DNA of 64,000 nucleotides. Origin: Dysidea avara. Lineage: Eukaryota > Porifera > Demospongiae > Dictyoceratida > Dysideidae. This document shows positions 10,510-22,299 of this stretch, piece by piece. A program made the translations under genes and the position numbers. The notes beneath the pieces are model-generated. The model had not been told where the DNA came from, made no database searches, and saw only the letters and a program-made list of their open reading frames with translations. The stretch spans positions 64,235,774 through 64,299,773 of the forward strand of contig NC_089272.1 in assembly GCF_963678975.1 (NCBI RefSeq), written 5' to 3'. How positions within the stretch are numbered: position 1 is the stretch's first letter; every line of letters begins with the position of its first letter.

Positions 10510-10995
10510 GCGTCGTGTGCCCCAGCTATATCAATTATCGTCTGAAAAGTGAAGTATCCATTATGCTCCATTGTAAGCTATGTTCAACTAGTTACACAAC
10601 ATTTCGAATCAAGAACTGTTCGAAAAGCACCTTTGCAATCCATGCATACCGAAAGAAGGAAAAGGTGCAGCGTGCCCCAGTTATATCAATTATTGTCTGA
10701 AAAGTGAAGTATCCATTACGCTTCGTTGTCGGCTATGTTCAACCCGTTACACAGCAGTACGAATCAAGAACTGCTTGAAAAGTATGCTGTAATCAAAATA
10801 GCCATTATGAAAAATACGGACGATTTCCGTTACGAAGGGAAGCCATCACGTGCTAATGCCAAATTGACACTTTTCGCTATCAGCAAAGATGAATGGGACA
10901 CGAAGGAGGGCACTGGTAAGTCCATGAAGAATGCATTGTACGTACTGCAGTATGCCAAAAGGCACCTCTCGGGCCAAAGCGACGTCCAACAGTGA
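10510..10995 (+). repeat. Dispersed coding relic, plus-strand copy
   Basis: The leading segment (GCCCCAG(C/T)TATATCAATTAT...GTGAAGTATCCATTA) occurs twice, at about 10530 and 10678. The second copy continues into a 90-codon open frame (10726-10995) with the same P-L-H-S-S-T-N-(Q)-E motif as the 8150 and 62130 copies. It ends RHLSGQSDVQQ. It is the longest open version in the window. Not recognised; most likely part of a mobile element, not a host gene. Confidence 0.45.
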
Positions 10996-10999
10996 AAAA

Positions 11000-11850
11000 A
11001 TCAAGTCTGTAGCCTCTTGTCTGAAGGTAGCAGTCAGTCAGTTACTCAGTCATTAGAAAATTCTGTTCAATAATTTTTTTAAAATTCCATAGCAACTTGT
11101 TGAAAGTATTTCGGGTCAATTTGAAAGCTTGTTTGGGCTTAGTTTTACCTAACCAATACTGCCTCATCGTCTGGGAAAATTGAGGCTGGTTTTTGGGTGA
11201 TGTTATTTTGTGGGCCATGCCTACTCCTTTGTGGTCCCTACTATACAGTACTATTGTACTGTATGATACATACATAGAGATTTCAACAATAGGATATAAC
11301 AGTCTAATACTTATTGCAAAAAAAGCATAACAATATCTATCAATCAAGCCCCACACTTACAAATATTGTTGGAATTAAGTGCACAATCAAGTTGAAAATC
11401 TCTTTTGTATGGGTTACTACACATAACCATATTAAGCTAAGGGATGAGGACACTTGTATGGGAGCCTTGTGTGTGTGTGTGTGTGTTGTGTTTGTGTGTG
11501 TGTGTGTGTGTGCGTGTGTGTGTGTCACATATTATAATCTAGTGAGGATATTGTTCAAAGTCACTGTAAATGCAGAGGATTTTGGTGGTGTCAGGGGATA
11601 CGCTTCTCTGAAAAATTATGTCAATAATTGCCATTTCACTGTTATGTTATTGTTCAGGAGTTTACCTGGATCATGGCCAGCAAGAACTAAACTACATAGG
11701 AAGGAGTGCCTACACCCCCTCCCCCAACTGCACCCCTACCCAATTATGTGTAAACACAACACGTCGCAGATCACTTATAATATTTGTAACTAGCAGGAAA
11801 CTCTGGAGCAAGTTAAATTGTATTTGGTGAAATAAAACTCAGTTAAATCT
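11000..11850. other. Intron of gene A with a (GT)n microsatellite
   Basis: A (GT)n run at 11469-11525; otherwise nothing recognisable. Open frames over the GT run are artefacts. Confidence 0.6.
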
Positions 11851-11945
11851 TCAACTATGAAAATGATAATCACAGATGCTACAAGTTACTTGATGGGTAA
11901 AACTTGTAAAGTTTCCCTCTATATAGTAAATAATAATTTTCTCAC

Positions 11946-12242
11946 TTTTAATCTCTACTAGCAGTTGTTGAGAGTAACATTCGACATCACAGAATATAGT
12001 ATGACCTTGTACACTTGTCATCCCTACACTTCTAGGGGTACAGCTATAGACTACCTCATTACTTAGTACATTGCTTGGTGAGGTACAATCAAAATTAGAA
12101 CTGGTTAGAGCATCACTTCCGTTCACCATCAAACTGATCCCGCTGTGAGGACGCTGCAGTATGGCAGTCCTAAAAGACACAACATCTCCCTCCATTACTG
12201 TCATCTCATTGGTGGAAATTGTGAGGAAACTATCACATCTGT
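11946..12242 (-). CDS. Gene A: Ig-like extracellular domain exon
   Basis: A 297-nt exon (99 codons). The acceptor has a clear pyrimidine tract (TTCTCTGTATATCTTTACTCCAG|AC) and the donor is TTAAAA|GTGAGA; both are phase 1. The sequence DRCDSFLTISTNEMTVMEGD... has the EGD-V-V-S-F turn typical of Ig B strands and cysteines in the middle and late parts. It ends VECYSQQLLVEIK like a G strand. The sequon NGSD is present. Matches gene B exon 1522-1866 in position, phase and size class. Confidence 0.65.
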
Positions 12243-12293
12243 CTGGAGTAAAGATATACAGAGAAGACGTATATAGTGGAATCTTACCACTAG

Positions 12294-12345
12294 GACTGAG
12301 GATGTATATTTGGGACCTGTTAGAATTAGCCACCACTATGATGAG
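12294..12345 (-). CDS. Possible mini-exon of gene A
   Basis: A minus-strand donor CCTAGTG|GTAAGATT at 12287-12294 follows a short open stretch reading IIVVANSNRSQIYILSPS. The 5' acceptor is uncertain (either AATAAG| or CATCATAG|). It could supply a last strand of the preceding domain or be noise. Confidence 0.25.
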
Positions 12346-12802
12346 GTGTTCTTATTGAAAGAGGCAGCTATTAAGCTTCACTGTCATTCTTTGATAAACA
12401 TTGCAAGCAATGAAAGTTTGGAGTACTGATTAGCATGCAAAGTACTGTAGTATTTGAGCCAAATTTAGTTCCACCAAAAGCTTCTGTAATGATAGGGTCA
12501 AGAGGCACACTCAAATCAGTGCTAGACATATAGGATGGCATCAACATAGTGAGTCACCCAGTTGGATATAAGTAACACCTGTGGCCAAGTGTATTCATGG
12601 GACAATAACTTTAAGAACTTTCATGACTCATACCTCTCAATACACAATGAACGTTTTAGCACTTCTTTATGGGTACACATACCAGTAATCTATTAATTAA
12701 GGCACTTTATAAGTTAAGTGATCAAGTCTAGATAGTGCCCACATGCCAGTGGTTTTCATATTCCTGGATACTAATAATGTGTGGAGGAGGGAAAACACCT
12801 AC

Positions 12803-13027
12803 CTTTCAATGGTGGACATATTTGATAACAAGTTTCCTGGCCTCCACTACAACATATAGTACCATAAATGCTCCAGTCATTAGCTGGTATGATGACATTT
12901 CCATCTTGAACAAGTCCATCAACATGTATGCCATTAACTTTACAGATATCAGTACAATCATGACAAGGTAATGTTATACTGTTCCCAAATGGTTTGTGGT
13001 GTATGGTGTTGGCTGAGCATATCAAAC
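12803..13027 (-). CDS. Gene A: N-terminal extracellular domain exon
   Basis: A 225-nt exon (75 codons), acceptor GACATTTGCAG|GT and donor TTGAAAG|GTAGGT, both phase 1. It reads GLICSANTIHHKPFGNSITLP then CHDC-TDIC, then N-G...G-N-V-I-I-P-A-N-D-W and late cysteines. The PANDW block pairs it with gene B exon 2942-3193, and the extra cysteines suggest a more disulphide-rich version. The signal-peptide exon was not located; in gene B it lies about 240 bp upstream. Gene A as seen here: 12803-13027, 11946-12242, 9908-10078, 9741-9853. Confidence 0.6.
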
Positions 13028-13227
13028 CTGCAAATGTCAAACAACATTGTTTGTCATAAGTGTGAATGTATACACATTCCAAGAAGACACTAGTACAAAC
13101 TAACTTTTCACTGGGAACAGACAACCATACCACACTAATACATTACACATTTATACCATAGCCACACCACTCAGTTGTTTGGTTTGTTTCCATGAGTCAG
13201 TTTGTAGATGTGTGTGCTACTGGCAAC

Positions 13228-13569
13228 CAGTGTTGGGATTAATATGTTACTAGAAAGGGAAGTTATAGTCCGTTGCATAACACTCTATTAGTCAATAAAG
13301 TGTTACAGCTAACGACTATAATCATAGCTAGGAGTGAGTCCAGTCTACCCATTTATAACTGCATGAGCTGAAGAGAAAGAAAGTAGCCCAGTTGGAAGTA
13401 CCAATATTGTCACACTACATACAGGGAGACCTGGCTAATTGGCTATAACAAACGTAAGTTGATACGTTACTTCTCATATGGAGTATTGAATAACTGTAAC
13501 TTATTACATTGCTCAGCAGTAAAGAGTAACATTAAATATTGCATTGACCATGTAACTTGCCCAACACTG
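13228..13569. mobile_element. CAGTGTTGGG...CCCAACACTG TIR element
   Basis: Perfect 10-bp terminal inverted repeats with internal GTTAC/GTAAC repeats (ATATGTTACTAG, GATACGTTACTT, CATGTAACTT). Same family as 25217-25739 and the partial copy at 61165-61315. Target duplications are not recognisable. Confidence 0.7.
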
Positions 13570-15188
13570 TGGTGATAATCAGGAGTGGTGAGTCATGGAC
13601 CTCCTTGTAGAGATACACAACATGTCTTTACATACATCTTTCCACCTCCCCTACGGTACATTATAGAAATATAGATGGCTGGTTGACTATGGACTAAAGT
13701 GAGTTAAGCTATATTTGGCTATGATGGAAACGTCAAGCTGATCAAGCTACTGATCATAGCCTAACTATCACATACCCTATCTGATCATGTGTGTACATTC
13801 ACAGTTTTTCAAAATTTGCCCCAAATATATTAATTCATTATCAGATTTCTGAGTCACCAAGCCTCACCTTGCTACACTGTTAATTCCAGGCACATGCTTA
13901 TTATAACCCTTCGCCCCCTCACAACACCAAATAAGCAAGGAGGATCAGAATGCAAAATTTGTAGCAGTACCATCCAACATGTTAGCCTTTGTGTGGAGCA
14001 GAGTTACGGTCACACAATACCACGATACCATTACCAGTCACCACAGATGCACAAATCCTCCCTCATCCTCTACTGGAACAATAACTTTTTACATCATAAT
14101 ATTATGTGAAAACGCGTAAAGGAAACTTCCACAGCGGAAAAGTGTGCTGGATTCAATGGCATGTCTCTGTGGTGACTAGCTCCCCACTAATCTTCCTCAA
14201 GGTAGTTAGTCATAGTTATGAAACACCATGACAAATGCTCTTTGGACAATAAGTTGGATAAATGGCCATTTTGGGTCAACTCAATAAATAATAAACAACA
14301 AAATCCAGTAAGGAAGAACAAAGTGTAATGAACTGCTGTGCATTAATTAGCCTACAAAAAGGTTGTGAGACTCTTCTGTAAAGTGATAGCTAATGTCAGA
14401 CTCACCCACATTCACCTAGCATGGATCAACTCGACTTGTACCACTTTAATATCTCTCATACTACCTCCTGATATAGTTTTCTAAAGGAAATTTCAACAAA
14501 CCTGAGGCAATGTGTAAACTTGTACTTCAACAGCATGTGTGCATTTTCTGCCCTGCAGAAGTGATTACATAACCACCGTGACTTCAGGTGTTACCACTGT
14601 ATAGACAGTGTTTGATAACTGTGGATGTGACTTCAGACATTAGGATTTTGACTTGTGAGTGATAAAACTGCCACAAATAAATTATCACCTTAGTTACAAT
14701 GCATGGTCAAGTTACATGACACTGCTTATATTCTGTGACAAGAAATCAGACAATTTGGACCAACAATCAAAATGGATCACACTAGATTTATGTAGGGAAT
14801 AGTAGTCATGAAATCAGGTTGGTAATGTTAGGATTAGTGATTGTGTTGTTGTGTGTACTTGTGTACACAGGGTATGTTGCATACACATGGAGCACAACTA
14901 TATAGCACTAAGCATGACTATATAGTTAACTATTCTTGTGGCCAGATTGATTTTTTTCTTTCCTTTTTCGTATGTCTGGGCACAAGACTAATAGCTAGTC
15001 ATTGCTGTGAGTATAATTAACAATCAATCCGTCACATTGATTCAATGGTCCCACCCTTCCCTCCAGCCCAAAGACAAAGCTCTGGCCAGCTAACTGTGTG
15101 CCTTATAAAATCAGCACGTGGCCATTAGCACCCGATACTCTAAATGCCACTATATCACGTATACGTGATGTATCAGTACTGAGCTCAC
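13570..15188. other. No gene seen
   Basis: AT-rich with no convincing exon and no TIR element found. If gene A has a signal-peptide exon it may lie in this stretch, but I could not identify it. Confidence 0.45.
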
Positions 15189-15475
15189 CTTGCAATTGAA
15201 CAAGCGAAAGCGAGAACACCACCACGAGTGCTGGACACATCATTCGTGGACAACCGGGTATCACGGGGATTAAAAAGACACCATCTCAAGCGCCGTTGAC
15301 CATGTAAAGAATCCAGTTGGAATCCGGCCCTTGCATGGCTTTCAGCGGCAGTGAATTTGTCGAGGAATTTGTGATGGACCTTATATGACCTTTCAGCAAT
15401 TAAGCGATCTAGCCGTCCGACGTGAAAGGCGTCCATAGTGTGTTTCCCTAATTCTATTCGTGATACTCCACTCAT
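15189..15475 (-). CDS. Likely first coding exon, unknown protein
   Basis: Opens ATG at 15473-15475 (MSGVSRIELGKHTMDAFHVG) and stays open for about 95 codons to an excellent donor, TTGCAAG|GTGAGC, just before an intronic stop. The base composition is less AT-rich than its surroundings and the codons look used. The protein is basic and hydrophilic (ERSYKVHHKFLDKFTAAESH, GQRRLRW), with no signal peptide or transmembrane segment, so it is probably intracellular. The donor is phase 2, unlike the phase-1 Ig exons, so it is unlikely to belong to gene A. Family not recognised; downstream exons not found. Confidence 0.45.
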
Positions 15476-15743
15476 ACTGATAGGCTTCGATGGAGCAAAG
15501 ATTTCACCTTACACCATGTACTGTATCAAAGGCATGCCTTGCTCCTAAAGTAATATCACGTGAGACATCAGAGATTGATTTGGTTGCCGGATGTATTAAA
15601 AGACAATAAGCATAACGGCTCACTGCAGACAGCATAAGGCTAATTACTAATTACAAGATCACATGACACAGTAGTAGGTTAGGTATATAGTCAGTCTTTA
15701 CACTCCTCCCTCCCTTATATATCTGCCCCATACCCCTGAACCT

Positions 15744-15835
15744 TAGTCTCGCGTAGCCAGACCGCTTTTTTTCCTTTTGTGGTTTCCCCACCCAAACACA
15801 AAAGGAAAAAAAGCGGTCTGGCTATGCGAGACTAT
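15744..15835. mobile_element. 92-bp near-perfect hairpin MITE (AGTCTCGCGTAGCCAGACC)
   Basis: The arms AGTCTCGCGTAGCCAGACCG and the complement GGTCTGGCTATGCGAGACT extend through TTTTTTTCCTTTTGTG with one mismatch. Flanked by a perfect 8-bp duplication CTGAACCT (15736-15743, 15836-15843). Confidence 0.9.
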
Positions 15836-17157
15836 CTGAACCTCACGCTGAACTGACTTCACAACTCTTACACTACTTGTAGTAATCACTGGAAAAGGTC
15901 CCCCAGACTACAAGACTGGGCATGGTGAATTAATTACAGCAAATGCTTATTCTGGCTGCAATGTAAGCATTGCTTTTCGCTTCAAGATCTTCAGTGATCA
16001 TGTGATGTGCTTGAGTGGTCATTGCTCTTCAAATCGCAGTCCATCAACATCAAATATTGATCTGGTCTACTCCGAGGGTTGCTTGGAGTCTGGTGGCCTT
16101 GTTTGATTGCTGGTATTTCCAGCTGTCCAGCACTTCAAGACCTAGTGCTGGGAGTGGTGGCAAGGGCAGTCAATCTAGATTGGGATAAAAAAAAGGCATG
16201 GTGAATCAACAGTGACAGTGGTCGAGAGGGGGATGCTTCAGAAACATCAGGAGCTTCTGGAGGTTCAGGTGATGGGGATAATTGGTCAGGTGATTCATCA
16301 AGGGGGAGAGACCAGCCATCTGCCAAGCATTACTGAAATTGTCATCAGTTTCAGAGTTGTCAGTATATATAGGGCCACACATGATTTGCTTATGTGACAT
16401 GCCAGTGACCCAGTGATAATAGAACAGTAGAGTTCCCTTTCATCCCTGTAATAGTCCAAGGTCCTGTCCAATGGGAGTCAAGCTTGCCAGTACGTGGATT
16501 ATTCAACAGAACTAAGCCTCCTGGGTGAACTGTCAGCATGATTGGCTAGCTTTGTAAAAATCTGTTGACTTTCCGCAGACCTCACAATATTACTCTCAAC
16601 CAATTCCTTCGATTGTGCTAGTTGCTTTGTAAATTGTCAAAATAACTAGCAGGTGTTACATGTGAATGGTTCTGCATGTAGAGTACAAGGGAGCAGGGCC
16701 AGAGCCCTGAGATTTTGAGTGGTCCGGCCATACATGGACTAGTTACAATGGAGGTCATAGTCATGCACACTATTCAGTTTTTATTATTATATGATCTTTA
16801 AATTAGAGATTATCTGCTTTCATGTGATAACTACTCAACTGCATGTGCTAAGCACACACAGCATGCCAAGCTAGAGGGGTCTGGGGGCATGCTCCCTCAG
16901 GGAAATTTTTGAAAATAGATGCTCTGAAATGGCATCTGGAGGCTATGTTTTACATGCAAAGTCTTTTGTTAACATCTTTAGCTCTGTGAGATACGATTGT
17001 AACTGCTAATGTATGACATGTATGATCAATTAGCCCAATACAATGCCATGTGCAGATGACTCACTGGAACTTTAAGTAATTTAAAGACAATCATACCAAA
17101 GATGTGATAGCTTACACAGCAGTGTAATTAGAACAGTGGCTATATATATATTCTATA

Positions 17158-17238
17158 CTGAATGCTCTATTAGAGTGTCACGATGACTGTTCTATTAGAG
17201 TATATTTGATGACTGCTCTATTAGAGTATCTCGATCTT
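17158..17238. repeat. Three copies of TGCTCTATTAGAGT motif
   Basis: Spaced about 26 bp; the last is the full form running into ATCTCGATCTT. Confidence 0.85.
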
Positions 17239-17719
17239 TTTACAAATCCAAGTAGCTGAAAAGTGGCCCGGCCGGTCCTGCAGGTGGTTTGGAGCCAAAA
17301 ATTAGCTTCTGAGGAGAGTACTCTGTTTAGGAGTACTTAGTAGTTCTGTATATAAAAGCAGTAGTCGCAAATGTTCCTCCCACAGACTCTGTTCCTCCAC
17401 ATAGGTGCGGAGATGAATGGCTCATGCGTTCCACCAGACCCTCCCCCATCGGAATGGTAGGGGGTGGTTCAAGACTTCACAGCACCAAAAGCTTCGCACA
17501 ACTCATGCAGTATGTGGCTTTCGAAATTACGGCCTTGAACCTTCTGGGATTGTGAAGACATGATCTTTTAATATGTGCACAATGGTTTCTGTGATTTCTG
17601 GTCTGACATAGGATAAGCAAACACCCACTTTGAAAAGTAGTTTTGGATGACCAAATGATATTGGTTTCCCTGTGCGGAGAGGGGAACTTTTAGCACATCA
17701 ACAGCAACAAATTCCCAAG

Positions 17720-17968
17720 GCAGGCCTGCCAACCTGGAAAGTAAAAAAATCTTGAGATTTCTGTACCTTTATTGTAGTATTGCAGTGTGTAGTAAAAAAA
17801 AACTGGTAGATGCTATGCTGAGACCAAAAAAAAAAAAAAAAAAAGGTCTCGACTTTTCTCAAAAACCGTGAGATTCGATCTGCTGCCCTTGAGCAGGGTA
17901 GTGAAACCGTGAGACTCACGGTAAACCCGTGAGACTCACGGTAAACCCGTGAGAGTTGGCAGGCCTGC
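17720..17968. mobile_element. MITE inserted in gypsy integrase
   Basis: Ends GGCAGGCCTGCCAAC / GTTGGCAGGCCTGCC. CCTTGG is repeated on both sides, and removing the element restores the integrase reading frame around the Arg-Pro-Trp codons. Inside are GAGACC-A(n)-GGTCTC (17820-17850) and repeats of CCGTGAGACTCACGG. Confidence 0.75.
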
Positions 17969-18650
17969 CAAGGCCTGGTGGCGATGACTGGTTGGAGGGG
18001 GACTGGTTGACTTTTGGATTTTTGACATATCACACAGAATTTGCAATAACATACCACACTCCTGTTGATGCCCACCCAGTAGGCAATGTCTGACAAACGA
18101 GACAGTGTGCAGTCAATCCCTTGATTTCCAGAATTATCATGACATAATACGAGAAACTGTTTTTGAAGAGCTTGTGGGACAATTAGTAAAGTACTTGGCT
18201 TTATTCAGAGAAGGAGATAGTATCTTACAACAAAAGTTTGATTGGTAAAAGATTGTACCTTGTCCTTGTGCTGAGCCTCTTTAATAATATGATGTTCACA
18301 TTCACTGGTGGGGAAGGTTGACTGGTCTTCTAGAAAGAGCATTGGTGTTGTCATTGAGGGAGCCTGGACAGTGTGCCACAATATTATTATAGTCAAATTC
18401 CCTAAGCTACAGTGACCAGCATTCGAGGCTTTGAGAGTGAGCCTTGCTGGATTTGGAGGATTCCGGTCACTCTAATGGCTTATGGTCAGTTTATATAATA
18501 AAATGAGCACTGATAAAATAATCTGTGTACAGCCAAAACACTGGCTAAGCACTCCTTTTCAATTGTAGCTTAGTTCTTTTCAGAAGAGGACAAGGAACGG
18601 TTGGCAAACTCTATCACTGTTGCACAGTCAGTCATTACAGTCACATCACA

Positions 18651-19470
18651 CAATCATCATAATCAATGGTGCCTTGTATCACTACGTTCCGCCATATATT
18701 GCATGGGATATCTAGCATGTAGTTATATATGACACTGAAGTACTTGCTGCATGCTGAATAAAAATACAATCACGAAATCAGCCTGCAGATCAGAATGAAT
18801 ACAGAATACATATAATTTCAAAAATTCCTGGGGGAGCATACCCAGACCCCCTAAATTTAAGTGTGCATGCAACAGAAAATTTGGAAACCTGTCACCAAAA
18901 TTGCTGGAGCCGCTTTCGCAGGTTCCTACTACTGTTGAACCGTAACACTTTCTTCCAGCCCCATATACAATTTCCCATTGTTTTGTATGGTGCATGACTA
19001 GCTTAGCCATGGCTGAATTAGGGTCAGTAGCATGCTTATACAGCTACATATTGTTATAGCTACACACTTGTGGTCTATAGTAGACGTGTACTAATTATGC
19101 AGGTATAATGTTGAATATATTATATAGGCTAGCAAATTCATTATTACAGCATGTATAAGGATGTTTTTACCAATTTGCGCTTGCAAAAAACAAAGATAAT
19201 TGCAAATTAAGCTTTAGTAAAACAGTCATGCAGTACTTAGAGTGTAATAATCTCAGCATCATTTTTTGTGCATGACTCCAAAATTATTGGTACAATCTTA
19301 CCTTTTCACAGTGTTATTTCAAACATAATTATAAAGCATTGTATTAGTGGAACAGTATAGTACCAACTTCCCTCCACGATACCACTACAAGGTGTTATGA
19401 TATATTTTTTTGTTTTATTTGTTTGTAGCCATTGTGTTTGTACCTGTATAGGTAGTTGCAGTTTGTGTTG
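18651..19470. other. No gene supported
   Basis: A minus-strand open frame (18723-19010) runs through the dispersed GGGGGAGCATACCCAGACCCCCTA repeat also seen at 33145-33185 and is not taken as a gene. Confidence 0.5.
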
Positions 19471-19478
19471 TTGTGCAT

Positions 19479-20199
19479 AGGGCTGGGCGGTATTGAAATT
19501 TTACTATCACGATATATCATGGGGAAAATATCACGATATTACTAATTATCACGATATTTTTTTCATATTTTGACAGATGCTCTACTATGAAACTACACCT
19601 AGCTACACAAGTGATATAACCTGCAGCAACATGATGGATGTGCAAAAATACATGTACATGGCATTAACCATTTATTGAACTATACATGGAGATATAAACA
19701 TTAGCTACACCTACAATTAAGCATGGAGAGGATGTGTCTTACACACCCAAGTGCATGACATAAATTCAGGAGCTCTACAGATTCCCATGCATGACTAAAT
19801 GACTACTAACTACAGCAACAAAAGCTCATTCCCCATGCACGTTTTATTAGCTATAATGCCACAATGTGCAGAAATATTCTTTCCTCAATAAAAATGCAAA
19901 ATAATAAATCCCTTAAGTAGCTACTTTCATATTCGCATGAATGCTCTATAAAGTTACTTGACTGCTCTATTAGAGTATATAGGTGACTGCTCTATTAGAG
20001 TATCTCGATCTTTCCTGGAGCTAAACAGCAGCACTACGTTTACAGTAGTTAGCTAATACGAATATTATTGAAGAACACCGCGATAATCACGATATCGCGG
20101 TATAATATCGTTTCCAAGAATTTTTTACGATACTGGTATCGTTACATCAGAATATCGCGGTTTTACGATATAACCGAGATACCGCCCACCCCTAGTCAC
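19479..20199. mobile_element. hAT-like MITE, GGGCTGGGCGGTAT ends
   Basis: Flanked by perfect 8-bp repeats TTGTGCAT (19471-19478, 20200-20207). Left AGGGCTGGGCGGTAT is matched by right ATACCGCCCACCCCT. Subterminal repeats of ATCACGATAT / ATATCGCGGT and two CTCTATTAGAG motifs (19980-20014). No transposase frame. Confidence 0.8.
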
Positions 20200-20497
20200 T
20201 TGTGCATAGCCTATATTGGATGTTTATGTGATGCAATGTTTCCTTCTGCAAGGAAAAATGGATATGGCTGATTGCGTGGAGTTTAAAAAATATCAACCAA
20301 TCAATCAAAGTATATTAAAAGCATAACGAGCTGTTTTCATTTTTATAACTCATTTCCACATTCTTAAAGTGCAACGAACATGCCTATGTAGCAACATAAT
20401 ACCTATCGTAACTATTATTGGTATGCTACTATATGCCCATACAGACCAACTGTCCTGCATGACCCAAAGTTTTAGGGCGGCATACATGTGTTCTGAA

Positions 20498-20945
20498 TAG
20501 GGATGCGGCGATTATGCCAGCATAATTTCGGGCATAATAGGTATGTGTGGGAATCAGGAATTATGCTAGCATTTTGAGGTGATTATAAAGCTTTAACAGT
20601 AAGAAAATCTGCAGAATGCACAATTCCGTTAAAAAAGATCGAGATACTCTAATAGAGCAGTCAGTATCTCTAATAGAACAGTCACTGAATATTGTTTACT
20701 CTAATAAAGCAGTCATATTAAAGTCAAATACTCTAATTCAGCAACCATCTAAAGAATTCAAGACTATTTGAAGCTTAAACATCAATGAAAATAGTCTGAT
20801 ACAGCAATAAACTGGCATTATTAGCCAATTGTGGTGGCATAATTTCGGGAATAATGGGCAATTCTCAAAAGCATAATAGGTGATTTTTTGAGCACTGCTC
20901 AAAAGCATAATGCTCAATTTTTGGAGCATAATAGCCTCATGCCTA
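20498..20945. mobile_element. hAT-like MITE, GATTATGCCAGCATAAT family, copy 1
   Basis: 8-bp target duplication GTTCTGAA (20490-20497, 20946-20953). Left end TAGGGATGCGGCGATTATGC; the right end is an imperfect complement. Many GCATAATAGG subterminal repeats. Several CTCTAATAGAGCAGTCA motifs at 20640-20755. Confidence 0.85.
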
Positions 20946-20953
20946 GTTCTGAA

Positions 20954-21753
20954 AATGATTATCAGAGTGCATGCAGCTCCAGCAATGTTCTATATAGTAG
21001 ATATATACCTTCTATAAATCTAATAAACTATGCTAAGCTGCCTCAAAGATGGGGTGTACAGAAGTGTAGTAACATGTGTGTGAGGACATAGTCCCTCCCT
21101 AGCAGCTGTAGCTAACAGTTTATAAACTTTATAGGTCATGGACAGATTTAGGGGTCAGTACTACCTCCAAAATTTTATGATGTTGGTACGAAATTTAATT
21201 GGACAAATGATCCCAGCATATGCCTCTTCTCAGCTGGTTCAACATCACATATTTAAGCTACGATGTGGATAGATTCTGGGGAGAGTGAAGGAAGGTACAC
21301 TTGCTGTTTGTGCATGCCATATACAGGTCCACCCTTCATGCATGGAGCTGCATGTGCCTCTGTATGCAGTGTAATAGTGAACACCAGCATAGCTACATGT
21401 TGAAATTGATGCTCCATGCCTCAACTTTGAACATGAGACAGAACAGTGTGGAGAATTATGGCAGCTGCTCAGAATTGATCTCAGAAAGCAAACCTCTCAA
21501 ACCTTTTCTGTGAAACATCCCTATAGAATAGGCACACTGTAAAAAAATGAAGTGTGTTTTGCACACAAAACGGTCTCATAGGGCATTTAGAGTGCATATT
21601 AAATTTTGGTATGCTGAGTGTATATACATGTACCACTCACACTGTACAAAAAATAGCCATCTTGCAATTGGCCAGTGCCCATGCGCTCCCCACCTGACTT
21701 GAAAATGTTGCTATGTCTGTTATCTATGCAGAATGCAAAACTCTCAAAATAAT
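20954..21753. other. No gene seen
   Basis: Small frames only; no repeat structure recognised. Confidence 0.5.
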
Positions 21754-21761
21754 TGACAATT

Positions 21762-22199
21762 AGGGACCCGCCGATTATGCTCATAATTTTACCTATTATG
21801 CTATGCTGCACTGCTCAAAAATTTACCTATTATGCTTAAATTTATGCTCAATACTTACCTATTATGCTCAAATTATGCCCAATTATTTATGCCTCAGTTC
21901 TCATGCTCTGCTAATAATTTCCAATTTATGGATAAATAATAAGTGGCTGCAGCACAAACTTAGTTGTCAAAGTGCATATCACAGAAAAGATCGATATACT
22001 CTAATAGAACAGTCAGTTATATAATTTTACTGACTGTTCTATTAGAGTATATCGATCTTTCTGTGATAGCTATTTTAATTTGATAAGTAAGAATTCATAC
22101 TATTACACAAATATTCTACCTATTATGCTAGCATTATGTTCAATGCTTTCAGACACCTATTATGCTCATAATTATGCCAGCATAATCGGCGGGTCCCTA
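21762..22199. mobile_element. hAT-like MITE, GATTATGCCAGCATAAT family, copy 2
   Basis: Perfect 8-bp duplication TTGACAAT (21754-21761, 22200-22207). TIRs TAGGGACCCGCCGATTATGC and the complement at the right end. Internal facing pair of CTCTAATAGAACAGTCA motifs (21990-22060). Confidence 0.9.
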
Positions 22200-22299
22200 T
22201 TGACAATTATCTATACAATGATATTATGAGAATTGCATGCAGTCTTTACAATATTTGCAAAATGTTTCCTGCTAAAATCACACTACTAGAGTGAGCAGT

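Larger units (their letters stand above)
16130..18650 (-). pseudogene. pol: Ty3/gypsy pol fossil (RNase H to integrase)
   Basis: Minus-strand relic with many stops and frameshifts. From 5' to 3': an RNase H part near 18500-18620 (SLSSSEKN, ATIEKECLA); an integrase H2C2-like zinc region with CHD, then YWVGINRSV, C-x2-C (about 18010-18160); the integrase core (VDVL start, FSKWVFAYPMSDQK, then TTPYH and G-x-VE-type remains, 17300-17700); and a C-terminal NNPRTGKLD / WTGPWTI segment near 16440-16540. A MITE (17720-17968) interrupts the core after the Arg-Pro-Trp codons. No LTRs were found. It is older than, and in a different lineage from, the element at 46.7-51.1 kb. Confidence 0.75.
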
